Shown here: piece after piece, positions 43,078 through 52,411 of the stretch
How positions within the stretch are numbered: position 1 is the stretch's first letter
Layout of the letters: every line of letters starts with the position of its first letter
From: JAKANT01 sp035502095
GTDB taxonomy: Bacteria > Pseudomonadota > Gammaproteobacteria > Burkholderiales > Burkholderiaceae_F
Direction of reading: 5' to 3'
DNA: 64,000 nucleotides
Assembly (NCBI GenBank): GCA_035502095.1
Contig: DATJUX010000025.1
Span: 124,001-188,000, forward strand
Program-made: the position numbers and the translations under genes
The notes under the pieces: generated by a model
What the model was told of the DNA's origin: nothing
Seen by the model: only the letters and a program-made list of their open reading frames with translations
Database searches by the model: none

Positions 43078-45324
43078 ATGAAACTGGAACCCGGATTTCT
43101 CCGCAAACTCAAGCTGCCACACAAGTTCTCGTTCATCGGCGTGCTCGCCGTGGCGATGGCGGCGGCGCCGCTCTACGCGATCTACCAGCGCAACCAGAGC
43201 GACATCGACGCGATCCGCACCGAGCAGGCGGGCCTGCAGCCGGTGACGGCGACGCTGGAGCTGATCGCAGCGATCCAGGACTTCCGCGGCGCCTCGTCCT
43301 ACTTCCTGCTCGGCGACGACAAGCAGGAGGCCGCGGTGGTCAAGCTCGATGCCACCGTCTCGGCGGCGATCGCCAAGGTCGAGCCGATGGTCCTGGCGGC
43401 GAAGGAAGAGCGCATCACGGAGCGCTGGCAGTCGTTCAAGCGCGACTGGGCCGCACTGCGCGACAGGATCGCCGGCCGCAAGATCGACCAGCGCGGCGCA
43501 TCGGATGCCCAGGTGACCGCGGTGCGCGACCTGCTGCAGATCAAGGACGAATTCATCACGCGTTACCGGCTCGACCTCGACGACGACTTCGAAAACAGCC
43601 ACCAGATCCGCGCTTCGCTGGTGGAACTGCCGGCGCTCAGTGAAAGCCTTGGCCAGCTGCGCAGCCCGATCGTGTCCCGCCTGCGCGACCTCGCGCGCGT
43701 GCGCGGCAACGCGCCCTCTTCGGCACAGGCGATGGAAGCGCAGCTGCGCGCTGCCTTCTCCACCACCGACCGCGCGCACTTCGCCGAGACGGTGAAAGAC
43801 GTGCAGGAGGCGCTGGACCGCTACGTGAGCCAGGCCCAGCTGGTGACACGCGCCTCACCCGACATGCGCGAGAGCGGCGACGCGCTGATCGCCGAAATCA
43901 TCCAGAACACCAACTCCGCGCTGAACCTGGTCCGCCGCGAGATCCTCGGCAGGGAGGTCCCGACCGTCGATCCCGCGCAGTACCTGGCCGACGTGTCGAA
44001 GCCGCGTGAAGCGGTGCGTGCCGCGGCGACCAAGGCGGAACTGGTGACGAAACGACTGGAACACAACGCGGCCGACCTCGTGCGCGCGCAGCGGTTCTTC
44101 GTGCTCGGCGCCGCCACGGTTGCACTGCTTGGCCTGCTGGTGGCGGTCTTGATCATCCGCAGCATCACGCAGCCGGTCGATTCGCTGCTGCATGCCGTGC
44201 GCCGCCTCGAGGCCGGCGACGAGGAGGCGCGGGCGCGCCTGAACCGCACCGACGAGATCGGCCAGCTCGGCGCCGCGTTCGACCAGATGATGGACGTGCG
44301 CGTGGGCAACCTGAAGCGCGAGAACGATGCGCTCAACAACTCGGTGCTTGCGCTGCTGCAGGCGGTGGCCCAGCTCTCGCGCAGGGACCTGACGGTGAAG
44401 GTGCCGGTGACCGCCGACGTGACCGGCCCGGTGGCCGACGCGTTGAACCTGCTCACCGGCGAAACCGCCAAGGTGCTGCAGCAGGTGAGCGACATCTCGG
44501 CCGAGGTGACGGCCGCGTCGCTGAAGGTGAAATCGCAGTCCGACACGGTGATGAGCGCCGCGGCGCTGGAGAGCCAGCAGGTCGAGCAGACGGCGCAATC
44601 GCTCGAGCGCGCTTCCGAGACGATGACGCAGATCGCGGCCATGGCGCAGCACTGCAACAGCTCGGCCGAACGCGCCATCAAGACGACGCAGCAGGCGCTG
44701 GAGACGGTGACCGGCACAGTGGGCGGCATCAACAGCACGCGCGACACGATCCGCGAGACGGAAAAGCGGATCAAGCGGCTGGGCGAACGCTCGCAGGAAA
44801 TCTCGGTGGCGGTGAACCTGATCAACTCGATCGCGGAACGTACGCACATCCTCGCGCTGAACGCGGCAATGCACGCCGCGTCGGCCGGCGAAGCCGGCCG
44901 CGGATTCGCGGTGGTGGCCGACGAGGTGCAGCGCCTGGCGGAAAGCGCGCGTCAGTCGACGCAGCAGATCGCCACCCTGGTCAACAACATCCAGGTCGAA
45001 ACCGCGGACACGGTCAACACGATGAACTCGGCGATCTCTCAGGTGGTCGAGGGCTCGAAGCTCGCCGAGCAGGCCGGCCGCCAGATGCAGGTGACCCAGG
45101 AGGCGACCGCCGAACTCGTGTCGTCGGTGCAGCGCATTGCCGAGCAGTCGCAGCAGCAGGCGCGCACGACGACCGAACTGCTCGAACGCGCCAGTCTGAT
45201 CAAGAAGAGCACGCAGGAGACGAGCAAGCAGCTCACCGAGCAGGGCCAGCAGACCAACCTGCTGGTGGAATACGCGCGCAACCTGCTTGCGACGGTGCGT
45301 GTGTTCAAGCTCTCCTCGACCTGA
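43078..45324 (+). CDS. PilJ-like methyl-accepting chemotaxis receptor
   Basis: This 748-residue receptor has a first membrane helix at ~17-37, a periplasmic PilJ-type helical sensor region, and a second helix at ~340-363 (ATVALLGLLVAVLIIRSI). A HAMP domain and a long cytoplasmic signalling hairpin follow, with the kinase-contact tip NSIAERTHILALNAAMHAAS and GRGFAVVADEVQRLAESAR. It feeds the ChpA-like kinase. The N-terminal helix starts soon after a short basic segment (KLPHKFSFIG). Confidence 0.9.
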   Translation: MKLEPGFLRKLKLPHKFSFIGVLAVAMAAAPLYAIYQRNQSDIDAIRTEQAGLQPVTATLELIAAIQDFRGASSYFLLGDDKQEAAVVKLDATVSAAIAKVEPMVLAAKEERITERWQSFKRDWAALRDRIAGRKIDQRGASDAQVTAVRDLLQIKDEFITRYRLDLDDDFENSHQIRASLVELPALSESLGQLRSPIVSRLRDLARVRGNAPSSAQAMEAQLRAAFSTTDRAHFAETVKDVQEALDRYVSQAQLVTRASPDMRESGDALIAEIIQNTNSALNLVRREILGREVPTVDPAQYLADVSKPREAVRAAATKAELVTKRLEHNAADLVRAQRFFVLGAATVALLGLLVAVLIIRSITQPVDSLLHAVRRLEAGDEEARARLNRTDEIGQLGAAFDQMMDVRVGNLKRENDALNNSVLALLQAVAQLSRRDLTVKVPVTADVTGPVADALNLLTGETAKVLQQVSDISAEVTAASLKVKSQSDTVMSAAALESQQVEQTAQSLERASETMTQIAAMAQHCNSSAERAIKTTQQALETVTGTVGGINSTRDTIRETEKRIKRLGERSQEISVAVNLINSIAERTHILALNAAMHAASAGEAGRGFAVVADEVQRLAESARQSTQQIATLVNNIQVETADTVNTMNSAISQVVEGSKLAEQAGRQMQVTQEATAELVSSVQRIAEQSQQQARTTTELLERASLIKKSTQETSKQLTEQGQQTNLLVEYARNLLATVRVFKLSST

Positions 45325-45375
45325 TCGCCGCGGGTTCTGCGCCGGTCGGAACCGGCGCCGGGCCGGGGGGCATCG

Positions 45376-48300
45376 ATGGGAACGTTCGACAACCGTTTCG
45401 CGCCGCTGGGTGCCGCGATCACCGCGCTCGAAGAGGGCTTGGTACGCGCACGCGCCGAGCCGGGCGACGATCGCGCGGCAGCGGCGGCCGCGTGCTGCCG
45501 CGCCATGCAGCAGGCAGTGGTGCGCTTCGGAGCGCAGGCCGGTGCGGCCGGCGCGACCGGTCTGGCGCATGCCGCGGAGTGGCTGAGCGCGAACCTGGAA
45601 TACCTCGCGCAGAAGCGGCGCGACCTGCTGCCCGAGGAAGAAAGCAGCCTCCGGCGCTGGCCGCGCCTCGTATCCGACTACGTCGCCGGACCCGGTCCGT
45701 TGCAGGCCGCGGCGAAGCAGCTCGTCGTCTTCGCCGAGCAGGCGGTCTGGGTTCTGCGGCCGTCGCCGGTCGGCAGCGCGAACATTCTCACGCGGCTCAG
45801 CGCGTACCAACCTGCCGAACGCAGCGTCGCGACGCCGGCTACCGTGCCGGCCCCGGAAGTCGTTGCGTACGCGGCCGAACCGGCGCCACTCGTAGCGGCG
45901 CCGGTGGAACTTCCACGCCTCGCGCCGCCGCTGCCGGAGCCCGCAGCGACGCAGACGTCGCCGCAGGAGGAACTCGATGCGGCATTGAACGCCCTGGCCG
46001 CCGCGGCGGGCGAACTCGCGTCCGCATCGACCGAGGGGCGCGCAACCGCGCTCACGCACTACGGTGCACAGCTCGCCGTCGCGGTCGAAGCCGCGCAGAG
46101 CGCGGAAGCGTTCGGACTGGCGGACGCGTGTGGCCTGCTGCTCGAAAGAGTCGAGGCGACGCGCCCGATCGCCGCGGAAGCCACGGCGACGCAGCCGGAC
46201 TGGCTGCTGCCGGCGCTCGACTTCGCAGCGCTCGCACTGAGTCATGCGGCGGACCGCGGTGATCTCGAGATTGCACTCGGTCTCGTCGCCTGCCTCCAGC
46301 ACCACGGTTGGCCGAATCCGCTCGATGACGGCGAAGCCGCGGCGTTGCGCACCGTGCTCGGGCTGCCGCCCCCGCACGATGAAATTCCGGCGCGGTACGA
46401 GGCGGCGCCTCAACCCGAGCCTGCGCTCGAGGCCGTGGAGCCCGACCTGCCGCAACGACAGCAGGTCGATCCCGAGCATCTGGCGCTTCTCGCGCACGAA
46501 TTTCCCGCGATGCTGGCCGCGATGCGGGCCGATCTCGACGCGGCGCGCAGCGATGCAAGCGCGGTCGAAACGTGCGCCGATGTGTTCGAGCGCGGCGCCA
46601 ACGCGGTCGAGGTGGCGGGGCTGGTCGCACTGCGCCACGTGCTCGCGCACGTGGCCGGACGGATCCGCGCCGCCGCACCCGCGCTGTCGGATGCGCAGCA
46701 CGCCTGGCTGGCGGATTTTCCGCAGCGCGTGCGCGCTTATCTCGCCGCACCGGTGGATCCCTCCGCGTCCGCGGCGTTGATCGAGTCTCTGGACGAGGGC
46801 GGCGCCTGGATGGCGCCTGCGCCGCGTTTCGCCGCGTTGCTGGAGCAGGCGTTGGCGCGCGTCGCACTCGTGACGGATACCTCGGCACCGCAGCGCGCGA
46901 AGAAGGCCACGCCCGAGCAGGTGTCGCTGGCCGTGCCGGCCGACATCAATCCCGAGCTGCTGGACGGCCTGCTCGCCGAATTGCCGGTGCAGACCGCGGA
47001 ATTCGCGACGGCGATGCAGCGGGTCGCATCCGGCGCGGCATCGATGTTCGACCTGGACGTGGCCAAGCGCGCCGCGCACACGCTCAAGGGCGCGGCCCAC
47101 ACGGTCGGCGTCCAGGGCATCGCCAACCTGACGCACCATGTCGAAGATATCCTGATCGCCCTGACCAGGCACGGCCGCATGCCCGCGCGCGACCTCGCGG
47201 AGACGCTGATCGGAGCGGCGGATTGCCTGGAGGCGATGAGCGAGGCCGTGCTCGGCGTGGGCCCGGTGCCGGAGGACGCGCAGCAGACACTGCAGCTCGT
47301 GCTCGACTGGGCGAATCGCATCGACACGGATGGATTGCCCGACGAGGACGAAGCGGCCCCGCCCGCGCCCGAGACGGCGGATGCGGCACGCGGCGCGGCG
47401 ACGGACGCCGCGACGCCGCATGCAGCCCACCATGGCACGGCGGAGTCGAATCCGCCCGCCGGCGCCGAAAGCACGCTTCGCCTGGCGGCGACGCTGGTCG
47501 ACGAGCTGCTGCGCCTGGTCGGCGAAACGATGATCGCCAACACGCAGATCAAGGAGCAGCTGCGCCTGTCGGTGGAGCACACACGCGCGGTGACCAAGCA
47601 GAACACCGCGCTGCAGGAACTCGCCGGCGAACTGGAGCAGCTGGTCGACGTGCGCGGCGTCACTGCGCCGCTCGGGCGGGTGCAACGCGACGGCGATTTC
47701 GATGCGCTCGAGTTCGATCACTACAACGAGCTGCACACGGTCTCGCGGCGCCTGATCGAAGCGGCGACCGACTCGCGCGAGCTCTCGCTCGCGGGCGAAC
47801 AGCGCCTCGCCGCGCTGGCCGAACTGCTCGACGGCCAGGGACGCCTCGCGATCGAGAACCAGAAGGTCGTGATGAAGACGCGCATGGTGCCGGCCTCCAG
47901 CGTCGTCTCGCGCCTTCAGCGCAGCGTCCGCCAGACCGCACGCCTGCTCGACAAGCGCGTCGACCTGCAGGTCAGCGGAGCGGGCACCGCCATCGACAGC
48001 CAGGTCCTGAACGGGCTGGTCGATCCGCTGATGCATTTGCTGCGCAATGCGGTCGACCACGGGATCGAGGACGCGCAGGTGCGTGCCGCGCGCAACAAGC
48101 CGGCCGTGGGACGCATCGACCTCGGCTTCGCGCGCGAAGGCACGTCGGTCGTCGTGCGCGTGAGCGACGACGGTGGCGGCCTCGACCTGGCACGCATTCG
48201 CACCAAGGCCGAAAGCCGCGGCCACCTCGCTCCCGGACAGGCGGTCACAGACGAAGAGATGGGGCGGTTCATCCTGCTGCCCGGCTTCTCGACGCGCGAC

Positions 48301-49293
48301 GATGCGACGCACGTCTCGGGGCGCGGCATCGGCATGGACGCCGTGCACAGCCGGGTGCAGGCGCTGAAGGGCACGCTGCGGCTGCATGCCGCGCCGGGTC
48401 GCGGGCTGACCGTCGAGCTGCGCCTGCCTGCCTCGCTGATGACCACGCATGGCCTGCTGGTCCGGCACCACGACCAGGTGCTCGCGATCTCCAGCTACGG
48501 CATACACGACATCCGCTACGTGACGCGCGATCAGGTGCGTACGCTCGGCAACGGACTCGTCTACCAGGACCAGGGACAGGTCTACGACCTGCACCGCCTC
48601 GAGTCGTTGATCGGCCGCTCGTCGCAAAACGACGAGCGCGACTGGTTCCCCGCGCTGCTGGTGCAGGCCGACAGCGGAGCACTGCGTGCGGTGCGCGTGC
48701 AGGAGGTGCTCGACAGCCAGGAGATCGTCGTCAAGAACCTCGGCCGCTACGTGCCGCGGCCGCAGGGCGTGGTCGGCGTGACGATCCTCGGCGACGGCAG
48801 CATCGCGCCCGTGCTCGACCTGCCGCAATTGCTCCGCGCGCCGCAGCGCGTCAGCCGCGTCGCCCCGACCGCAGCCGCGAGCGGCCTGGCCGCGCGTTCC
48901 CCGGTCGAGCATCGGCGCTCGGCGCTCGTGGTGGACGACTCGCTGTCGGCCCGGCGTGCTGCCGCGCAATTCATGCGCGATGCCGGCTTCGCTGTCCGCT
49001 CGGCGATCGACGGCATCGAGGCCGCAGCGCTGATCGAAAAGCAGGTGCCGGACATCATCCTGGTCGACATGGAGATGCCGCGCATGAACGGCCTGGAGTT
49101 CACGACCCACGTGCGCAGCCGCGAGGCGTCGCGCCACGTTCCGATCATCATGATCACGTCGCGCTCGACCGAGAAGCACCGCCGCCAGGCCGAGGCGGTC
49201 GGGGTCGATGTGTACCTCACCAAGCCGTTTTCGGACGACGAGCTGCTCGATCACGTCGAGCGGCTGACCGCGGCCACGCCGGTCGCAGGCTGA
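45376..49293 (+). CDS. ChpA/PilL-like hybrid chemotaxis histidine kinase
   Basis: This 1305-residue hybrid kinase is much shorter than the multi-Hpt ChpA of Pseudomonas. Residues ~1-130 look like a degenerate Hpt. A canonical Hpt lies near residue 570 (AKRAAHTLKGAAHTVGV). The HATPase region is at ~850-1010, with N-box MHLLRNAVDHGIED and G-boxes RVSDDGGGLDL and SGRGIGMDAV. A CheW-like domain follows, then a C-terminal receiver with ALVVDDSLSARR and phosphoacceptor in IILVDMEMPRMNG. It phosphorylates the PilG/PilH-like regulators. The long linkers are rich in Ala and Pro. Confidence 0.88.
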   Translation: MGTFDNRFAPLGAAITALEEGLVRARAEPGDDRAAAAAACCRAMQQAVVRFGAQAGAAGATGLAHAAEWLSANLEYLAQKRRDLLPEEESSLRRWPRLVSDYVAGPGPLQAAAKQLVVFAEQAVWVLRPSPVGSANILTRLSAYQPAERSVATPATVPAPEVVAYAAEPAPLVAAPVELPRLAPPLPEPAATQTSPQEELDAALNALAAAAGELASASTEGRATALTHYGAQLAVAVEAAQSAEAFGLADACGLLLERVEATRPIAAEATATQPDWLLPALDFAALALSHAADRGDLEIALGLVACLQHHGWPNPLDDGEAAALRTVLGLPPPHDEIPARYEAAPQPEPALEAVEPDLPQRQQVDPEHLALLAHEFPAMLAAMRADLDAARSDASAVETCADVFERGANAVEVAGLVALRHVLAHVAGRIRAAAPALSDAQHAWLADFPQRVRAYLAAPVDPSASAALIESLDEGGAWMAPAPRFAALLEQALARVALVTDTSAPQRAKKATPEQVSLAVPADINPELLDGLLAELPVQTAEFATAMQRVASGAASMFDLDVAKRAAHTLKGAAHTVGVQGIANLTHHVEDILIALTRHGRMPARDLAETLIGAADCLEAMSEAVLGVGPVPEDAQQTLQLVLDWANRIDTDGLPDEDEAAPPAPETADAARGAATDAATPHAAHHGTAESNPPAGAESTLRLAATLVDELLRLVGETMIANTQIKEQLRLSVEHTRAVTKQNTALQELAGELEQLVDVRGVTAPLGRVQRDGDFDALEFDHYNELHTVSRRLIEAATDSRELSLAGEQRLAALAELLDGQGRLAIENQKVVMKTRMVPASSVVSRLQRSVRQTARLLDKRVDLQVSGAGTAIDSQVLNGLVDPLMHLLRNAVDHGIEDAQVRAARNKPAVGRIDLGFAREGTSVVVRVSDDGGGLDLARIRTKAESRGHLAPGQAVTDEEMGRFILLPGFSTRDDATHVSGRGIGMDAVHSRVQALKGTLRLHAAPGRGLTVELRLPASLMTTHGLLVRHHDQVLAISSYGIHDIRYVTRDQVRTLGNGLVYQDQGQVYDLHRLESLIGRSSQNDERDWFPALLVQADSGALRAVRVQEVLDSQEIVVKNLGRYVPRPQGVVGVTILGDGSIAPVLDLPQLLRAPQRVSRVAPTAAASGLAARSPVEHRRSALVVDDSLSARRAAAQFMRDAGFAVRSAIDGIEAAALIEKQVPDIILVDMEMPRMNGLEFTTHVRSREASRHVPIIMITSRSTEKHRRQAEAVGVDVYLTKPFSDDELLDHVERLTAATPVAG

Positions 49294-49306
49294 CGCACAT
49301 TTCGCC

Positions 49307-49777
49307 ATGGACGGACCGTCGAACAGCGCGCAACTGGTGTTGCTGCATTTCGGTCGCACCCGGCTGGCGCTGTCGCAGCGCGTGGTGCGCTCGCTCGAAG
49401 CCACCGCCGATGTCGAATTCGGCAGCGTGCCGCCGCCCGCGCTCGGCGCGATCGCGACCACTGCCGGTCGCTGGCCCGTCTATGCGCTGGACGAGGAACT
49501 CGAGCCGCTGCGTCACGTGCCGCGCGCGCGGCGCATCTGCGCGTTGCTCGCCACGGAAGGCGGGCTGTTCGGCGTGCTGTGCGACGAAGCGCAGGTGCTG
49601 GCGCGCCAGGGCCTGACCGCGTATCCGCTGCCCCTGGCGATGCGGCGGGCGGGCACGCCCGTCGAAGGCGTGCTGGATGGTGCAGGTGTCGCGCTCCTCA
49701 CGTCGGCGCGAGCGCTCGCGATCGTCGTGAACGTCGGCGCGGGCCTCGCGCCTGCGGGCGAGCGGGAGGACCGATGA
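49307..49777 (+). CDS. Small CheW-like protein, function unclear
   Basis: This 156-residue protein follows the ChpA-like gene after 13 bp. It has short strands as in half a CheW fold (LVLLHFGRTRLALSQRVVRS, WPVYALDEELEPL), but no clear CheW motif. Its end overlaps the next gene by 4 bp (ATGA), so the two are translationally coupled. It may correspond to an accessory coupling protein of pil-chp systems; that is inference from position. Confidence 0.55.
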   Translation: MDGPSNSAQLVLLHFGRTRLALSQRVVRSLEATADVEFGSVPPPALGAIATTAGRWPVYALDEELEPLRHVPRARRICALLATEGGLFGVLCDEAQVLARQGLTAYPLPLAMRRAGTPVEGVLDGAGVALLTSARALAIVVNVGAGLAPAGEREDR

Positions 49778-50229
49778 GCCGCGCCGCCGGGTGGCTGCTC
49801 GCGCTGGGCAACCATCGCGCCGCCGTCGGCGTGCGCGAGCAGGTGCACCTGATGCTGGATCCGGCGGCCGCCGAGCTGGCGGCGACGCCGGCGCATTGCC
49901 GTCACGTCATCTTCTGGAACGAACGCTGCGTCCCGGTGATGGATCTCGGTCGCTGGCTCGACGCGTCGGCCGGGCTCGGGCCGGCCGAGCAGCGGCGGCA
50001 TCTCGGCATCTACGCGTACCAGCAGAATGCGCAGGCGCAGGTCGAGTTCGGTGCACTATGGCTGGCGCGACCGCCGCAGCGGATCGAGGTCGATGACACG
50101 GCCGCCGCGCCGTTGCCGCATGCGCGCGCCCGCTGGGCGCGCGTGGCAGCCGCATGCTTTGCGGACGCGCTGGGCGCGGTTCCGATCCTGGCTTTGTCGC
50201 GGATCTTTTCCGGCGCCTTGGCGGATTGA
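49774..50229 (+). CDS. CheW-like protein at the end of the pil-chp cluster
   Basis: This 151-residue protein has a CheW-like pattern: LALGNHRAAVGVREQVHLML, HVIFWNERCVPVMDLGRWLD and IYAYQQNAQAQVEFGALWLA. ChpC-type accessory CheW proteins occupy this place in Pseudomonas, which suggests an alternative coupling protein. It is coupled to the previous gene by a 4-bp overlap. Confidence 0.6.
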   Translation: MSRAAGWLLALGNHRAAVGVREQVHLMLDPAAAELAATPAHCRHVIFWNERCVPVMDLGRWLDASAGLGPAEQRRHLGIYAYQQNAQAQVEFGALWLARPPQRIEVDDTAAAPLPHARARWARVAAACFADALGAVPILALSRIFSGALAD

Positions 50230-50318
50230 CGCGCCTCACTCACACCGCGCTTGGTCATCTTGAAATGCGCCAGGCTTTCCCGCTCTGCCATCCCGAGGAG
50301 CGCCAGGGCCGGCGCCTT

Positions 50319-50395
50319 GTCATCCTGAGGAGCGCCGGCGACGAAGGATCCCGGCCGTTCGCCGCGCCGAGATCCCTCGCTACGCTCGGGATGAC
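50319..50395. repeat. Dispersed hairpin repeat, copy 2
   Basis: The segment starts GTCATCCTGAGGAGCGCC and ends GAGATCCCTCGCTACGCTCG followed by GGATGAC. It matches the element at 39066-39139 in both arms. A partial tandem unit (ATCCCGAGGAGCGCC, 50290-50304) precedes it. It lies between convergent genes. Confidence 0.55.
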
Positions 50396-50400
50396 AGCTG

Positions 50401-50604
50401 CTAGCCCGCCGGCAGCGGCGTCGCCTCGGCGGCAGGCGTGGGTTCGTCGAGCACGAACGCCGATTCCGGCTCCGCGGTGGTGCCGAGGAATCCTGTGAGC
50501 AGGCAGGCAGCGATCATCATGATCGCCCACAGCCGGACCGGGAACGTCGCGCGCAAGCGGTCGAGTTCGGCGAGGAGCTTGTACGAAGGCGACGACATCT
50601 TCAT
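50401..50604 (-). CDS. Small single-pass membrane protein, hypothetical
   Basis: This 67-residue frame starts MKMSSPSYKLLAELDRLRAT, has one hydrophobic helix (LWAIMMIAACLLTGFLG) and ends in a proline/alanine-rich tail. No family is recognised. Its location between the pil-chp cluster and a carbonic anhydrase gives no clue. The codon pattern and helix make it plausible but not certain. Confidence 0.4.
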   Translation of the reverse strand: MKMSSPSYKLLAELDRLRATFPVRLWAIMMIAACLLTGFLGTTAEPESAFVLDEPTPAAEATPLPAG

Positions 50605-50874
50605 TGCGGCCGGCTCTTTCGAGAGGCGGATCGGAAGTCGATCCGCCTGTCCGATTTATCGGCCATGCGCCGCCGTTCTTGAAGTGCGAATTCGGCCGTT
50701 GGGCTGCCGACATTCGGACGGCCGGTCCACTCGATCGGTCGCCCGCAATCGTGGGACGGCGCGCGGCGCGCAACCGGGAACGCCCGGGCCTGGCCGGCGT
50801 CTGACTGGACGCCGCGCGGGCTGCGAACCGGCGCGGCGAACTCGCTCCGCGTTTCACGATTCCCGGGAGAAACC
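50605..50874. other. Gene-free gap upstream of carbonic anhydrase
   Basis: This gap between the small membrane ORF start and the carbonic anhydrase ATG holds no convincing gene. A GGGAGAAACC segment just before 50875 serves as ribosome-binding site. I see no clear promoter consensus. Confidence 0.5.
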
Positions 50875-51534
50875 ATGGCAAATCCGATGACCGATCGTTA
50901 CCTGGAGAACAACCGCCGTTACGCGCGCGGCGAGTCGCTGCACAAGCCCGCCCATCCGGGCAAGCAGCCGATCAGGCCCTCCAAGCGCATCGCCGTCGTG
51001 GCGTGCATGGATGCGCGCCTAGACGTGGAGGACCTGCTGGGCCTGCAGACCGGCGATGCGCACATCATCCGCAACGCGGGCGGTGTCATCACCGAAGACG
51101 CGATTCGCTCCCTTGTCATATCCCATCATCTTCTCGACACCAGCGAGATCATCCTCATCCATCACACCCGCTGCGGCATGCTGGGGTTCACCGACGATCT
51201 GCTCAAGGCGGGGCTGGAAGGCGATCCCGCTGCCAGCCGGATGCTCGTGCAGGCAACAGGGCGCCCGTTCACGAGCTGTGCGAAATGTGCCGCGTCGCCG
51301 GGCGCCTTCCACGCCTTCCGCGGCCAGATCGAACCGCTCGATGCGCCGCGCGACACCCGGAACATCGAACGCCTGGAATGGGACGTGCGGCGCGGCATAG
51401 CCTCGATCGTGAGCCACCCCTGGCTTCCGTCCAGCGGCCCGGACGCGGTCACGGTGCGCGGATTCATCTACGACGTGGACACCGGCAAGCTCGAGGAGGT
51501 GAGCTATCCCGGGCCGACCGGATCGATCGAGTGA
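50875..51534 (+). CDS. Beta-class carbonic anhydrase
   Basis: This 219-residue zinc enzyme interconverts CO2 and bicarbonate in the cytoplasm. Key residues are C44, D46 and R48 in ACMDARLD and the H97-T-R-C100 pair in LIHHTRCGML. IRNAGGVITEDAIRSLVISH is also conserved. The ATG at 50875 follows a ribosome-binding site. Some beta-class relatives hydrolyse COS or CS2 instead, so activity is likely but not proven. Confidence 0.9.
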   Translation: MANPMTDRYLENNRRYARGESLHKPAHPGKQPIRPSKRIAVVACMDARLDVEDLLGLQTGDAHIIRNAGGVITEDAIRSLVISHHLLDTSEIILIHHTRCGMLGFTDDLLKAGLEGDPAASRMLVQATGRPFTSCAKCAASPGAFHAFRGQIEPLDAPRDTRNIERLEWDVRRGIASIVSHPWLPSSGPDAVTVRGFIYDVDTGKLEEVSYPGPTGSIE

Positions 51535-51542
51535 CCGGGAAG

Positions 51543-51620
51543 AAAGGGCCTCGGACGCGGATCTGCGCGGATGAGCGCGGATAAATCAGTGGTTTTCGAT
51601 CCGCGTTACCGCGCCGGCTT
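51543..51620. repeat. CGCGGAT-type dispersed repeat, copy 3
   Basis: The segment AAAGGGCCTCGGACGCGGAT, then CTGCGCGGATGAGCGCGGAT and a TTTTCGATCCGCG stretch, closely follows the copy at 40934-41029. It lies between convergent genes just after the carbonic anhydrase stop. Confidence 0.6.
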
Positions 51621-51673
51621 TCTCCAGCCGCGCGCAGCATCGAGACTCCGCGGGACGACCAAGTTGCCGGCGA

Positions 51674-52411
51674 CTAGTCGACCAGGGCGGTCACGACGAA
51701 CATCGAGGCCGCGCCCAGGCAGGTGAGCGCTATGAGGACGCCCGTGATTCGTCCCCGGCTCTGCGAGTGTGCCTCGGGCAGGATGTCGGACGCGCCGATG
51801 TAGAGCAGAAAGCCGGCGAAGAAGCCCAGGTAGAGCATCAGCAGCGACGGCGGGACGCTGAAGAGCAAGGTCGAAGCTGCGCCGGCCACCGGCGCGAGCG
51901 CATCGACGATCAGCAGCACCAGCGAGCGGCGCGTCGTATTGCGATGGAGCAGCATCAGGCCGACCGTGTTGAGTCCGTCGCAGAAATCGTGCGCGATCAC
52001 CGCGATCGCCACCGCGATGCCGACCGACTGCGAAACCTGGAACGCGAGGCCGATGCCCACGCCGTCCATGAAGCTGTGCCCGGCGAGCGCCAGCGCGGAG
52101 ACGACGCCAACCTGCGGATGACGATGGGCCGAGTAGTCGCCCTCGTGCACGTGGTGGATCAGCACGAACTTCTCGAGGCTGTGAAAGACCACGAAGCCTG
52201 CGACGAGGGCGATCATCGCGCTGGTCGGATCGAGGCGGTGTTCGTGCGCAAGCGCGAACAACTCTGGAAGGATGTCGGCGCTCACCACGCCGAGGAGCAC
52301 GCCCGCGGTGAAGCTCAGCACGAAATGGAGCCGGTCGCGGAACCTCAGTGCAAGCAGGCCGCCGCCGAGGGTCGAGAGCAAGGTCGCCACCGATAGAATT
52401 ACGGCGTTCAT
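51674..52411 (-). CDS. ZIP-family metal transporter
   Basis: This 245-residue membrane protein has ZIP motifs: AGHSFMDGVGIGLAF (metal-binding helix IV) and VIAHDFCDGLNTVGLMLLH (helix V), plus FVLSFTAGVLLGVVSADILP. ZIP proteins move zinc, iron or other divalent cations across the inner membrane. The ATG ending at 52411 gives the correct first helix; the longer open frame upstream is not family sequence. Metal specificity unknown. Confidence 0.88.
   Translation of the reverse strand: MNAVILSVATLLSTLGGGLLALRFRDRLHFVLSFTAGVLLGVVSADILPELFALAHEHRLDPTSAMIALVAGFVVFHSLEKFVLIHHVHEGDYSAHRHPQVGVVSALALAGHSFMDGVGIGLAFQVSQSVGIAVAIAVIAHDFCDGLNTVGLMLLHRNTTRRSLVLLIVDALAPVAGAASTLLFSVPPSLLMLYLGFFAGFLLYIGASDILPEAHSQSRGRITGVLIALTCLGAASMFVVTALVD

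Noticed and set aside
43855..49461. A 1868-codon open frame on the complement strand across the pil-chp genes
   Set aside because: It is antisense to the clearly coding PilJ- and ChpA-like genes, its translation is low-complexity and rich in Arg, His and Gly, and it has no domain. Such frames arise from codon bias in GC-rich DNA.
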